Of a stretch of DNA of 64,000 nucleotides, positions 44,971 to 54,788 are shown one piece after another. Under the pieces are notes generated by a model. That model saw only the letters and a program-made list of their open reading frames with translations, was not told the DNA's origin and did no database searches. The stretch comes from Clostridium sulfidigenes (GTDB taxonomy: Bacteria > Bacillota > Clostridia > Clostridiales > Clostridiaceae). How positions within the stretch are numbered: the first letter of the stretch is position 1; each line of letters begins with the position of its first letter. The position numbers and the translations under genes were made by a program. The stretch is taken from NCBI RefSeq assembly GCF_000732635.1, contig NZ_JPMD01000027.1, forward strand, positions 28,872 to 92,871. The letters run 5' to 3'.

Positions 44971-46185
44971 ATGAAAAATCAAGTAAATAATGAATTTAAG
45001 GAAATATTAAATATATTTAATGAAGCCTATGTTAAAAGGGATATTAATGAAATAGATAGCTTTATGGATAAATTATTTGATAAGGATGAAAGTGTAACTA
45101 TAGTAGGTACATGTGATGACGAGTGGTGTATTGGATATGAGGAAGTTAAGGATATATTTTTAAGTGACTGGGAATATTGGGGAGATTTAAGAGTTATAGC
45201 TAATGAGGCTACTGTAATGGAACTTGAAAATACAGCTATAATTTATACTCCAGCTACAGTGAAATATTCGTTTAACAGTAGAAGTGACACATATACACGT
45301 TATTTAGGATATATTAAAGAATATTTTGATGAAAGTTCTGATGAAAGTAAAAAATCTAATAAGGTTAAATTAACAGAAATTAATTGGTCCTTATGCCATT
45401 TATTAAATCAAAGGGATGATATAGAAAGAGATTATCTATGGGATATACGTATTTCCTTTATATTAATAAAAAAAGAAAATAGATGGATTATAAAACATAT
45501 GCAGTTTTCTTTACCTGTAGTTGGACATCTACCAGATGTAAGGGAATATAAAGATAGTTGTGATAGAACTCAGGTTAATAAAAAAATAAAGGAACTAGAA
45601 GAAGCTTATCATAAAAATAAGTTAATGAAAAATGAAATAATAGATTTAATAAAAGACTTTAATAGTGAGTATCTAGATAAGAATATGGAATTAAATTTGA
45701 TAATTGATAAATATTTTTCTTCTAATAATATATTTGTTGCTAATACAGATAAAGAATTATTCACTAGTAAAGAAGAAATTAAGAAGTTAATTAAGAGTCA
45801 TAGAGGATGCTATGATGAGATGAAGCTAGACAGTGAAAATTCTATGGTTGATTTTAATGGGGATATAGCTTGGGTAGTAATAAGAGGTACTATGGAAAAA
45901 GTTATTTCAGAAGAAGAATCCTTTGAAAATACAGTTAATAAAATAAAGGATATATTTAATAAGGATTTAGATGATAAAGAAAAGCTTTTTAACATTAGAA
46001 GAAGAATTGCTGAAACCTTCAAAGAAAATGCTAAAGGTGAAAATTGTATATGGCCATTTAGATTAGAGGGTGTACTTATTAAAGAAAATAATAAGTGGGT
46101 ATTTAAATATCTCCAATTTGCTTTTCCTTTTAATTATATTCTAGAGGGAAAGACAGAAGCAGCATCTTTAATAAAGAAAAATTAA
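44971..46185 (+). CDS. duplicated SnoaL/nuclear-transport-factor-2-like domain protein
   Basis: A 404-residue protein made of two similar halves of about 190 residues. DEWCIGYEEVKDIFLSDWEY in half one matches KELFTSKEEIKKLIKSHRGC in half two, and NRWIIKHMQFSLPV matches NKWVFKYLQFAFPF. Each half looks like a SnoaL-like/DUF4440 cone fold, a general small-ligand pocket. No catalytic residues can be assigned. It is cytosolic and single, with a terminator after it. Confidence 0.65.
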   Translation: MKNQVNNEFKEILNIFNEAYVKRDINEIDSFMDKLFDKDESVTIVGTCDDEWCIGYEEVKDIFLSDWEYWGDLRVIANEATVMELENTAIIYTPATVKYSFNSRSDTYTRYLGYIKEYFDESSDESKKSNKVKLTEINWSLCHLLNQRDDIERDYLWDIRISFILIKKENRWIIKHMQFSLPVVGHLPDVREYKDSCDRTQVNKKIKELEEAYHKNKLMKNEIIDLIKDFNSEYLDKNMELNLIIDKYFSSNNIFVANTDKELFTSKEEIKKLIKSHRGCYDEMKLDSENSMVDFNGDIAWVVIRGTMEKVISEEESFENTVNKIKDIFNKDLDDKEKLFNIRRRIAETFKENAKGENCIWPFRLEGVLIKENNKWVFKYLQFAFPFNYILEGKTEAASLIKKN

Positions 46186-46194
46186 TAACAAATA

Positions 46195-46227
46195 GACTAG
46201 TAGGGAAAATCCTTACTAGTTTTTTTG
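46195..46227 (+). terminator. intrinsic terminator after the SnoaL-like gene
   Basis: Arms ACTAGTAGGG and CCTTACTAGT are followed by TTTTTTT. Confidence 0.88.
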
Positions 46228-46320
46228 CATATGTAAGGTTTATTCAAATAGTATGAAAAGCAATTAAAGGGAATAATATAAATCTCAGTTAATGCAAATA
46301 AATAAACTTGGGTGATGTAA

Positions 46321-47049
46321 ATGGATAAACTTATAAGCAATAAAAATCTTATAAAAATTAGCTCTAACACAATAATTATAATTTACTTTATCTTTTTATG
46401 TATTGATTTTATAACCAAAGATTTAAAAAACACATATTCAGTGACGTTAAAATATTCAGCTATAGTGCTTTGCTTTATCATATCCTTATTAATTAAATCC
46501 CATGGATATAGCAAAAGAGATAAAAGTTTAGTTCAGCTTGCTCGGCTATTTACCTTAATTGCAGATTATTTTCTTGCAATTTCCGGCAATTATATAATGG
46601 GAGTTTTTTTCTTTTCTCTAGTTCAAATAACTTACATAATAAGGCATAGTATTATGGAAAATAGTAAATATAAAAATTTAATGTTTTTTATAGTATCATT
46701 GTCCATAGCCTTAACAGTTTCATTAAAAATAGAAATAGCATCAATAGAAAAGAATCTTGTTGTTCTAGCACTTATATATGCATCTTTATTAATTACTAGT
46801 CTTTACTGCTCAGTGAGTACCATAACTAGAGGTAAATATTCTCAAAAAACTTCATGGATAATTGCTTTAGGTATGTTTTTATTTTTTATGTGTGATTTAA
46901 ATGTGGGACTCTATAATATAGTAGCAGGAGGCAACATAAAATTTTTTCTGGGTTTTTTAATATGGTTATTTTATCTTCCTTCTCAACTATTACTTACATT
47001 AAGTGGATTTAAAGTTCAATATCTAAAGAAAGTTTTTTGTAATATTTAA
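46321..47049 (+). CDS. YhhN-like multi-pass membrane protein
   Basis: A 242-residue protein with about eight membrane helices. The recurrent aspartates inside helices (RLFTLIADYFLAI and ALGMFLFFMCDLNVG) and the overall length resemble the YhhN family, which includes lysoplasmalogenases. I hold the family assignment with moderate confidence and make no claim on substrate. The ribosome site GGGTGATG is weak. It has no clear operon partner. Confidence 0.5.
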   Translation: MDKLISNKNLIKISSNTIIIIYFIFLCIDFITKDLKNTYSVTLKYSAIVLCFIISLLIKSHGYSKRDKSLVQLARLFTLIADYFLAISGNYIMGVFFFSLVQITYIIRHSIMENSKYKNLMFFIVSLSIALTVSLKIEIASIEKNLVVLALIYASLLITSLYCSVSTITRGKYSQKTSWIIALGMFLFFMCDLNVGLYNIVAGGNIKFFLGFLIWLFYLPSQLLLTLSGFKVQYLKKVFCNI

Positions 47050-47205
47050 CTTTAAAATATTATGAATAATTATTTAAAATCCTACAAAATATAAATACTT
47101 AGATAAGAGATAAGTCTAGCTAAGAAATGTATTTAGATTAAGATGAAATTAGAGTTGTTTAGCTATAATTTCAAATGATTATTATATGTTAGAAAGGAGA
47201 AGATT

Positions 47206-48381
47206 ATGTTATTAATTAAAAATGGTAAAATATTGACCATGGCTGGTGTAGATTATGATAAGGCATGTATCTTAATAGATGGGAAAAAAATTATAAAGGT
47301 AGGAGAATACATTGATGAAGATAACAGTGATATTTCTCAAGTCATTGATGCAAGTAATTGTATAGTTATGCCCGGAATAATAGAAGCTCATAGTCATATT
47401 GGTATTCAAGAAGAAAGAAAAGGTTTCGAAGGTAATGATTGCAATGAAATGACTGAGCCAGTTACACCTTACCTTAAAGCCTTAGATGCTATTAACCCTA
47501 TGGATTCCACTTTCCACAAGGCTTTGAGTGCTGGGATTACTGGAGTAATGGTTGGACCAGGAAGTTCAAATGTGGTGGGTGGTCAGTTTGTATTTATCAA
47601 AACTCACGGTAGAGCAATAGATAATATGGTTGTTCTGGAACCTGCTGCAATGAAGGTTGCATTTGGAGAAAATCCAAAATCAAATTATAATGACAAAGAT
47701 AAGATGCCAACATCACGTATGTCCATAGCTGCTCTTTTAAGAGAAGAGTTGTTTGAAGCTCAGCAATATTATAAAAATAAGAAAAACTCTCAACAATCAG
47801 GTAATGAGGACAATGATTTTAATGAAGAATTTAGAAAAGAGTGTTGGTTACCTGTATTTGATAAAAGGATACCTTTAAAAGCACATGTACATAGAGCGGA
47901 TGATATTCTAACTGCAATACGCATAGCTAAACAATTTGGATTAAAAATGACCCTTGATCACTGTACAGAAGGACATTTAATTGCAGAAGAGATAAAGGAG
48001 TCTGGATTCCCAGCTATAATTGGGCCAACGCTATCAGTACGTAATAAAATAGAAACACAAAATATGGATTTTAAAACAGCAGGCTTGTTGCATAAGGCAG
48101 GTGTAAAGGTAGCTATTACTACAGACCATCCTGTTACAAGAATACAAGATTTGGCAATTTGTGCTGGATTTGCAGCAAAAGAAGGATTGGGTATAGATGA
48201 AGGACTTAAAGCAATTACAATAAATGCAGCTGAAATATGTAATGTATCACATAGAGTTGGAAGTATTGAAGTTGGAAAGGATGCTGATATTGCAATCTTT
48301 GATGGCAATCCCATGGAGATATTTACGAAAACTTTGTATACTATAATTGATGGTGAAGTGGTTTATAAACCAGAAGACTAG
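47206..48381 (+). CDS. metal-dependent amidohydrolase
   Basis: A 391-residue amidohydrolase-superfamily enzyme related to imidazolonepropionase- and dihydroorotase-like members. Metal-site residues are visible in MPGIIEAHSHIGIQ (HxH), KAHVHRADD, LDHCTEGH and ITTDHP. The C-terminal GSIEVGKDADIAIFDGNPM is the standard small beta domain closing the barrel. A di- or mononuclear zinc hydrolase of cyclic amides is likely; the substrate is unknown. The AAAGGAGAAG ribosome site supports ATG 47206. Confidence 0.88.
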   Translation: MLLIKNGKILTMAGVDYDKACILIDGKKIIKVGEYIDEDNSDISQVIDASNCIVMPGIIEAHSHIGIQEERKGFEGNDCNEMTEPVTPYLKALDAINPMDSTFHKALSAGITGVMVGPGSSNVVGGQFVFIKTHGRAIDNMVVLEPAAMKVAFGENPKSNYNDKDKMPTSRMSIAALLREELFEAQQYYKNKKNSQQSGNEDNDFNEEFRKECWLPVFDKRIPLKAHVHRADDILTAIRIAKQFGLKMTLDHCTEGHLIAEEIKESGFPAIIGPTLSVRNKIETQNMDFKTAGLLHKAGVKVAITTDHPVTRIQDLAICAGFAAKEGLGIDEGLKAITINAAEICNVSHRVGSIEVGKDADIAIFDGNPMEIFTKTLYTIIDGEVVYKPED

Positions 48382-48450
48382 CTACAATAATTTTTAGGAA
48401 CAGGTTTTTGATTTAAAACTAAATAACTTTTTTATTACTTTATTATAATA

Positions 48451-48496
48451 AAAGTGGCAACAAAGCCAGCTAATACTGATTTTGTTGCCACTTTCT
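48451..48496. terminator. bidirectional terminator
   Basis: Arms AAAGTGGCAACAAA and TTTGTTGCCACTTT serve both the amidohydrolase gene (plus) and the poly-asparagine ORF (minus). T-rich tracts lie on both outer sides. Confidence 0.78.
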
Positions 48497-48549
48497 TACG
48501 TGTAGAAACAAATTCCTTTGTTCCCATAAGTTGTGTCTGTGAAATATTA

Positions 48550-48678
48550 TTATTTATTGTTGTTATTGTTGTTATTGTTGTTATTGTTGTTATTGTTGTT
48601 ATTTTTATTATTTTTGTTGTTTTTGTTGTTTTGGTTATTGTTATTATTGTTGTTATTTCTACAATTGTTGTTTTCCAT
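48550..48678 (-). CDS. 42-residue poly-asparagine protein
   Basis: On the minus strand a perfect GGAGGTGAT ribosome site precedes ATG 48678. The product has composition M-E-N3-C-R-N8-Q-(NNK)3-N16-K, that is 33 Asn of 42 residues. Codons are AAC and AAT mixed, mainly in an AACAACAAT pattern, so the DNA is a trinucleotide-type repeat. A terminator follows. The good ribosome site and terminator argue that it is translated, but no family is recognised. A low-complexity structural or spore-associated protein is one possibility. Confidence 0.6.
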   Translation of the reverse strand: MENNNCRNNNNNNNNQNNKNNKNNKNNNNNNNNNNNNNNNNK

Positions 48679-48699
48679 TACATATCACCTCCTACTTAA

Positions 48700-49014
48700 C
48701 TTATAATTTGCAAAAAAAAATATATTATTCATTCTAATAAAAAATTATCAATAAAAATTTTTATGCATAGTTTTTCTTATATAAGTGATTTTACACTAGA
48801 CTAATTAGCAAAAATTTTTTAAAATATAAGGTACATGATTTTAAGTTGTAAAATTGATATAAAAGAAATACATTTTGTTAAATTACACAAAAAAATAAGG
48901 TGTTAAAAATTTGATTTCTAATGGCAGTATAGAAATTTATAACATTAAGCCTTAAGCATAAAAAACAAATTGTAAGATATAATAAAGCTATAAAAAGCTA
49001 TTTAGGAGGAACAT
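48700..49014. other. gene-free AT-rich stretch
   Basis: No ORF or RNA structure is seen between the poly-asparagine ORF and the permease gene. It should contain their divergent promoters. Confidence 0.6.
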
Positions 49015-50313
49015 ATGATAGAAAAAACACAAAAGAAGACAATAACATATATTGAAGCCATTGCAATAGTAGTTGGAATGATAATAGGCTCTGGAATATT
49101 CCTAAAACCAGGTATTGTTTTTAATGATGCAGGCTCACCTATAATGGGTATAATGGCTTGGGTAGTTGGAGGTATTATAACTTTAGCTTCTGCTCTTACC
49201 ATTGCAGAGATAGCTTCATCTATACCTAAAACTGGTGGGCTATATGTTTATCTTGAGGAGCTGTATGGAGACGTATGGGGTTTCCTATTAGGATGGGTTC
49301 AAACAGTAATATCTTATCCTGCATCGGGAGCAGCTTTAGCCATAGCTTTTTCCACTTACGCTACATTTTTTATTCCAATGAATAATTTCCAGCAAAAACT
49401 TCTAGCAGTGGGAATCTTAGTGTTTGTAATAATCATGAATATAATTAGTACTAAATATGGGGGAGCAATTCAAACTATTTCAACGGTGGGAAAGCTTGTT
49501 CCAATAGTTGCTATTATTATATTTGGTTTAATTAGTGGTAAAACTCATGATTTTCGCTCCGTTACCATTATGACTGAAGGAGCTGGTTTTGGAGCTGCAG
49601 TATTGGGTACCTTATGGGCTTATGATGGATGGATAGGTGTTACAAACATAGCAGGTGAATTAAAAAATCCTGCTAAGGAAATGCCTAAGGCAATTATTTT
49701 TGGAGTTACTTCGGTTATATTTATATATGCACTAATAAGTATAGCAATGGTTAATGTAATGCCCATTGAAAATATAGTTGCATCAACAACACCAGCATCG
49801 GATGTAGCAGTTTCACTATTTGGAAAAGGTGGTGCTGCATTTATAACTGCAGGAATTATAATATCTGTATTTGGAGCTATGAATGGATATTTATTAACAG
49901 GTGCTAGAGTGCCGTTAGCTATGGGACAGAGAAAACAATTGCCTTATTCAACTCAACTGGGTAAAATACACAATAAATTTGGAACTCCTACTAATGCATT
50001 AATTCTTGAAGGCGTATTAGCCACTATTTATATTTTCTCAGGAACATTTAATACTCTTACGGACTTATTAATATTTGTTTTATGGATATTCTTTGTCATG
50101 GGTGTCTTTGGTATATTTAGACTTAGAAAAAAAATACCTGCAGATAAAAGACCATATAAAGTTCCTCTTTATCCATTCATTCCAATGGTGGGAATATTGG
50201 GAGGAATTTATATATTATATAGTACAATTGTATCTGCACCATTGAATTCTATAATAGGGATTGGTATAGCTCTTGCTGGTCTTCCAATATTCTATTATTT
50301 AAAAAGAAAATAG
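49015..50313 (+). CDS. APC-family amino acid permease
   Basis: A 432-residue permease with 12 predicted membrane helices. The first helix has the APC signature VGMIIGSGIFLKPG, and ELKNPAKEMPKAI in the middle loop is typical of the LAT/SteT-like amino acid exchangers. A serine/threonine or other neutral amino acid exchange role is plausible but not determined. The TTTAGGAGG ribosome site and following terminator mark a single-gene unit. Confidence 0.88.
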   Translation: MIEKTQKKTITYIEAIAIVVGMIIGSGIFLKPGIVFNDAGSPIMGIMAWVVGGIITLASALTIAEIASSIPKTGGLYVYLEELYGDVWGFLLGWVQTVISYPASGAALAIAFSTYATFFIPMNNFQQKLLAVGILVFVIIMNIISTKYGGAIQTISTVGKLVPIVAIIIFGLISGKTHDFRSVTIMTEGAGFGAAVLGTLWAYDGWIGVTNIAGELKNPAKEMPKAIIFGVTSVIFIYALISIAMVNVMPIENIVASTTPASDVAVSLFGKGGAAFITAGIIISVFGAMNGYLLTGARVPLAMGQRKQLPYSTQLGKIHNKFGTPTNALILEGVLATIYIFSGTFNTLTDLLIFVLWIFFVMGVFGIFRLRKKIPADKRPYKVPLYPFIPMVGILGGIYILYSTIVSAPLNSIIGIGIALAGLPIFYYLKRK

Positions 50314-50350
50314 TGTTCAGCCTCAATGAATTGAGGTATGACTCTAAATT

Positions 50351-50394
50351 AAAAAAGATTGATTCAGATAGTTATTTGAATCAATCTTTTTTAT
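50351..50394 (+). terminator. intrinsic terminator after the permease gene
   Basis: A 16-base-pair stem (50351-50366 with 50377-50392, core GATTGATTCA) ends in a T run. Confidence 0.9.
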
Positions 50395-50540
50395 AATGTA
50401 TAGAAAACTATTTAAGCAAAAGTTCAATAGCGAAGTAAATACAATAAAAATTGAATTTTACACTATTCTTATAACTGAATTGTTACGATAGATTAAACAA
50501 TATATATAAAACATGAACAAAGTGTGAAGGAGTTGATATT

Positions 50541-52322
50541 ATGAGAATTGAAGGTATGAAAAAAGTTAGTTCTAAAATGAGTATTGCAACAGTGATAATA
50601 ACTCTAATAACAGCCATTACTATAAGTGTAGTTATGTCTTATATGAATATTCAAACTAGCAATAAACTATTAGATAGCGAAAGACAAATCTTAAATGAAG
50701 ATTATGATATGAAAATTAAGGAACAAGTAGAAATTGTAATTGGTATGATAGATACAATAAATAAAAAGACTGAAACAGGTAAACTAACTGTTGATGAAGC
50801 TAAGAAACAAAGTGCAGATTTAGTAAGAGAGTTGAAGTTTGGTGAAGAGGGTTATTTTTGGATAGATACTGTTGAGGGTGAAAATATTGTGCTTTTAGGG
50901 TCTAAAACTGAAGGAACAAATAGATTAAATTCACAAGATGTTAAAGGAAAATATCTTGTGAAAGAAATAATAGAGAATGGTAAAAAGGAGAATGGAGGAT
51001 ATACTGAATATTGGTTTCCAAAATCGGGAGAAACAGAAGCATCACTTAAAAGAGGATATAGTAGATTATATGAACCTTTTAATTGGGTAATAGGAACAGG
51101 AAATTATATAGATGAGATTGATAAAATAATAGCTGAAAAAGAAGCTATTATTAAAAAAGACTTAGTAAAGAGTATAACTATTAATATAATTTTACTTATT
51201 GCCTCATTAATAGTAGCAATAGTTTTATCATCTTTTGTAAGTAAAAAAATAATAAAGCCTTTAATTATAATTAAAGATTTTGCAACTCGATTAGCTTCTT
51301 ATGATTTTTCAGCACCTATTAGTATAGAGAGTAAAGATGAATTTGGACAAACAGCTATTGCTTTAAATATTGCACAAGAAAATGTAAATGGATTAGTAAA
51401 AGTAATAATGGAAAACTCAGAAAATATCAGTGCATTTGCAGAAGAACTTTCAGCAACAGTTGAGGAATTAGCAGCTAAAACTGTAACTGTTAATGAAGCT
51501 GTAAATATAATTGCAGAAGGTGTACAAGAATCCGGTGCTACCACAGAGGAAATAAGCGCTTCTATTGAAGAAGTAGACTCAAGTATAAATATATTATCTT
51601 CAAGAGCTATGGAAGGAAGTAATAATGCCAGTGAGTCTAAAGGAAGAGCAAGCAAGGTAAGGGATAATAGCAAAAAGGTAAAGCAGGTAGCAGGAGAGTT
51701 ATATATTCAAAAGGAAGCTAATATGAAAAAGGTAATAGATGAAAGTTCTATAATAGATAATATTAGAGTTATGGCAGAGACTATATCTTCTATATCAGCT
51801 CAAACTAATCTGCTTGCTTTAAATGCAGCTATTGAAGCTGCAAGAGCAGGAGAGCAAGGGCGAGGTTTTGCAGTAGTTGCAGAAGAAGTAAGAAAACTTG
51901 CAGAACAATCGTCTGGTGCTGTAGTAGAAATACAAAAAACTATAGAGACAGTAAAACAAATATTTAATAAAAGTATAGAAACAGGAAATGACATATTAAA
52001 ATTCATTGATGTAGATATAATGAAGACTTATGACGAATATGAAGAAACAGGCAATCAATACTATGTTGATTCTGATTTTGTAAGTGATATGTCAGAAGAA
52101 ATAGCAGCTATGTCACAAGAAATTACAGCCACAGTAGGACAAGTGAGTGAAGCAATTCAAAATATGGCTGAATCTTCACAAGAATCTAGTGAAAAAGCAG
52201 AAACTATAAAAGAAAGCATGGATGAAACTACAAAAGCTATAGAGCAAGTAGCTCAAACAGCACAGGTTCAGGCTGAGCTTGCGCAACAATTAAATGAAAT
52301 GATTCAAAAATTTAAGATATAA
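50541..52322 (+). CDS. methyl-accepting chemotaxis protein with single Cache domain
   Basis: A 593-residue chemoreceptor. TM1 lies near residues 14-34. The sensor has [20 protein letters not shown] and [15 protein letters not shown], the pattern of the sCache_2 fold. TM2 is [18 protein letters not shown] near 213-230, followed by HAMP and the signalling helix with [20 protein letters not shown]. sCache_2 receptors often sense small organic acids. GGAGTTGAT precedes the start. The signalling half is very similar to that of the third receptor at 54789. Confidence 0.93.
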   Translation: MRIEGMKKVSSKMSIATVIITLITAITISVVMSYMNIQTSNKLLDSERQILNEDYDMKIKEQVEIVIGMIDTINKKTETGKLTVDEAKKQSADLVRELKFGEEGYFWIDTVEGENIVLLGSKTEGTNRLNSQDVKGKYLVKEIIENGKKENGGYTEYWFPKSGETEASLKRGYSRLYEPFNWVIGTGNYIDEIDKIIAEKEAIIKKDLVKSITINIILLIASLIVAIVLSSFVSKKIIKPLIIIKDFATRLASYDFSAPISIESKDEFGQTAIALNIAQENVNGLVKVIMENSENISAFAEELSATVEELAAKTVTVNEAVNIIAEGVQESGATTEEISASIEEVDSSINILSSRAMEGSNNASESKGRASKVRDNSKKVKQVAGELYIQKEANMKKVIDESSIIDNIRVMAETISSISAQTNLLALNAAIEAARAGEQGRGFAVVAEEVRKLAEQSSGAVVEIQKTIETVKQIFNKSIETGNDILKFIDVDIMKTYDEYEETGNQYYVDSDFVSDMSEEIAAMSQEITATVGQVSEAIQNMAESSQESSEKAETIKESMDETTKAIEQVAQTAQVQAELAQQLNEMIQKFKI

Positions 52323-52345
52323 ATTTTAAATTTTTCAATATAAGA

Positions 52346-52391
52346 AGAAAGACTATGAGATATGTAAATTAATAACTCATAGTCTTTTTTC
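52346..52391 (+). terminator. intrinsic terminator after the Cache receptor
   Basis: AAAGACTATGAG and CTCATAGTCTTT pair across a 16-base loop and run into TTTTTC. Confidence 0.85.
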
Positions 52392-52844
52392 TTATACTAT
52401 AATTTATTTATCTTAAAAAAGTTGTCAGTGTAAGTAGAATTAAAATACTGAAGTAGTAAATAATTATTATTCATAATAAAAAAATAAATATGAATCCATT
52501 GGATTATTTTATCAGAAACTATTAATAAGTTTTTAGTGAAATATTAAAATAAAAACAGTAGGAGGTAATGAAATTCAATACCACCAATTTACTTGAATAA
52601 TTATACATAATATTTATTATCATGAAAAAAAGTTTATTTATTATAATTTAGGTTAAATGTCGAATAAAAATAAAAATGTATAAAATTTGTATATTTTTAT
52701 TGAAAACGATGTAAATCAATAGTAAAATATAGAATTGGTGAGATATAATAGTATGCAAATTATATTTAAATTAAATTATGACAAGTATATAAGGTGAAAT
52801 AAGTAACAGGAAATTATAATAAAAAAGAAAGTGTGTGTGTTAGT
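52392..52844. other. gene-free AT-rich stretch
   Basis: No ORF or structured element is seen between the first and second chemoreceptor genes of the cluster. I looked for a flagellar-type (TAAA-N15-CCGATAA) promoter and found none that is convincing. Confidence 0.55.
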
Positions 52845-54563
52845 ATGAAACTTTTTATTAATTTAGGTGTTAAGAAAAAACTTATATCGATATTTTCAGT
52901 AATATGCATTTTTATAGTACTGATAGGTGTATATGGAATAATAGGTTGTGCATCCATAAACAAAAATGCAAATGAAATGTATAGTAATAATTTAGTATCA
53001 GTTAAAGATTTAGAAGGAATAAGAGTAAATATAAGTGAAATTACTGCCAATATGCTTAAAATTGTTTTTGAAAGGGATAGGTCAAAATTAGATGAGCAAA
53101 TAAAAACTATAGATGATTTAACAAATGAAGATATAATATTGCAAGCTGAGTATGATGAATTACCTGTAATATCACAAGAAGAGGAAAAACTTTATGAAGG
53201 ATATCAACAGGATTTAGCAAAATATAGAGAGAAAAGAAATCAAGTTATTGAGCTTGTAAAAGCTAATGATTATGATGAAGCAGTTAAGCTATACAATTCA
53301 GAAGTAGAACCATTAAGAATTGATACATTTGCAAAAATGGAGAGATGTATTGAAATTAACATAGAAAATGCTGAACAAGTTAATCAAAATAATATAGACG
53401 AGTTTAGTAAAGTTAGATACCAAATAATAATCTATACTACAGTAGCATTTTTAATCATATTATTTATGGCATATATTTTATGTAAAAATATAGTAAATCC
53501 GCTAATGAAAATAAAAGAATTTGCAAAGAGATTATCTGATTATGATTTTTCAATCCCAATTGTTATTACAAGAAAAGATGAATTTGGACAAACTGGCTTG
53601 GCGTTAAATGCTGCCCAAGAGAATGTAAGTAACTTAGTTAAATTAATAATGGAAAATTCACAAGATATGACCGCATCCTCCGAGGAACTTTCAGCTATAG
53701 TTGAAGAAGTATCTTCTAAAGCTGAAGCAATTGATGAAGCAGTAAATAATATAACTGCTGGAATGCAAGAGTCAAGTGCTACAACAGAGGAAATAAGTGC
53801 ATCAGTTCAGGAAGTTGATTCAAGTATAAATATATTATCTTCAAAAGCAATGGAAGGTAGTAATAATGCAAATGAATTTAAAGGAAGAGCTACTGAAGTT
53901 AAAAGTAATAGTGAAAAGGCCATAGCGGAAACAAGAAATTTATATGATATAAAGCAGAACAATATGGAAAAGGCTATAGAAGATGGAAAAGTAGTAGATA
54001 GCATAAAGATTATGGCAGATACTATTGGAGGTATAGCACAACAAACTAATCTACTTGCATTAAATGCAGCAATAGAAGCAGCTAGGGCTGGGGAGCAAGG
54101 CAGAGGATTTGCAGTTGTAGCAGAGGAAGTAAGAAAGCTTGCAGAACAATCTTCAGAGGCAGTAATAAATATTCAAGACACCATAGTTAAAGTGCAAAAT
54201 GCATTTAAAAGTAGCATTGATACAGGTAGTGACATATTAGAGTTTATAAATACACGGGTTCAAGAACAATTAGATGCTTATGGACAAACTGGTAATCAGT
54301 ATTTTAATGATTCAGATTTTGTAAGTAAAATGTCAGAAGACATAGCAGCTATGTCAGAAGAAATTACAGCCACCGTTGGAGAAGTAAGCGATGCAATTCA
54401 AAATATGGCTGGTGCATCACAAAAATCCAGTGAAGAAGCGGTGACAATAAAAGAAGGTATGGATGAAACAACAAAAGCTATAGAGCAAGTAGCATTAACT
54501 GCACAAAGTCAAGCTGAATTAGCTGAGAAACTTAATGAAGTAATAAGAAAATTTAAAATATAG
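52845..54563 (+). CDS. methyl-accepting chemotaxis protein with four-helix-bundle sensor
   Basis: A 572-residue chemoreceptor. TM1 ([20 protein letters not shown]) is followed by an all-helical sensor of about 150 residues that fits the 4HB_MCP type, then TM2 near residue 208, HAMP and the signalling helix ([20 protein letters not shown]). The 4HB fold in other receptors binds amino acids and small acids. ATG 52845 is chosen over an in-frame GTG at 52833, though neither has a clear ribosome site. It sits between two receptors with Cache sensors. Confidence 0.9.
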   Translation: MKLFINLGVKKKLISIFSVICIFIVLIGVYGIIGCASINKNANEMYSNNLVSVKDLEGIRVNISEITANMLKIVFERDRSKLDEQIKTIDDLTNEDIILQAEYDELPVISQEEEKLYEGYQQDLAKYREKRNQVIELVKANDYDEAVKLYNSEVEPLRIDTFAKMERCIEINIENAEQVNQNNIDEFSKVRYQIIIYTTVAFLIILFMAYILCKNIVNPLMKIKEFAKRLSDYDFSIPIVITRKDEFGQTGLALNAAQENVSNLVKLIMENSQDMTASSEELSAIVEEVSSKAEAIDEAVNNITAGMQESSATTEEISASVQEVDSSINILSSKAMEGSNNANEFKGRATEVKSNSEKAIAETRNLYDIKQNNMEKAIEDGKVVDSIKIMADTIGGIAQQTNLLALNAAIEAARAGEQGRGFAVVAEEVRKLAEQSSEAVINIQDTIVKVQNAFKSSIDTGSDILEFINTRVQEQLDAYGQTGNQYFNDSDFVSKMSEDIAAMSEEITATVGEVSDAIQNMAGASQKSSEEAVTIKEGMDETTKAIEQVALTAQSQAELAEKLNEVIRKFKI

Positions 54564-54610
54564 GATTTTCACATATTTATTTATAAAGAAGTAAATTAAA
54601 ATTTAGTAAC

Positions 54611-54656
54611 AAAAAGTAGTATAAAATAGTGCATATGTATTTTATACTACTTTTTG
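54611..54656 (+). terminator. intrinsic terminator after the second receptor
   Basis: An 18-base-pair stem (54611-54628 with 54638-54655) with core GTAGTATAAAATA ends in TTTTT. Confidence 0.85.
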
Positions 54657-54788
54657 TATGTGAAAATAAAATCAATTTAAAGAAATAACAAGAAATATTA
54701 AGCTTATACTATTTTAATATATTAATTGATACGATAAATAAAATAATATGTTATAAAATATAAGCTAAAAATGAGGGAGGCTGAAATT

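Noticed and set aside
48540..48680. CRISPR-like short repeats
   Set aside because: The repetition is a coding trinucleotide-type repeat without spacers. No CRISPR array was seen anywhere in the window.
48454..48699. Plus-strand ORF rich in Val/Ile across the trinucleotide-like repeat
   Set aside because: It is the complement of the poly-asparagine ORF; it has no ribosome site and its composition follows from the repeat.
50480..54740. Flagellar sigma factor promoters before the chemoreceptor genes
   Set aside because: ACGATA-like sequences occur near 50485 and 54731, but no TAAA box lies at the required 15-base spacing.
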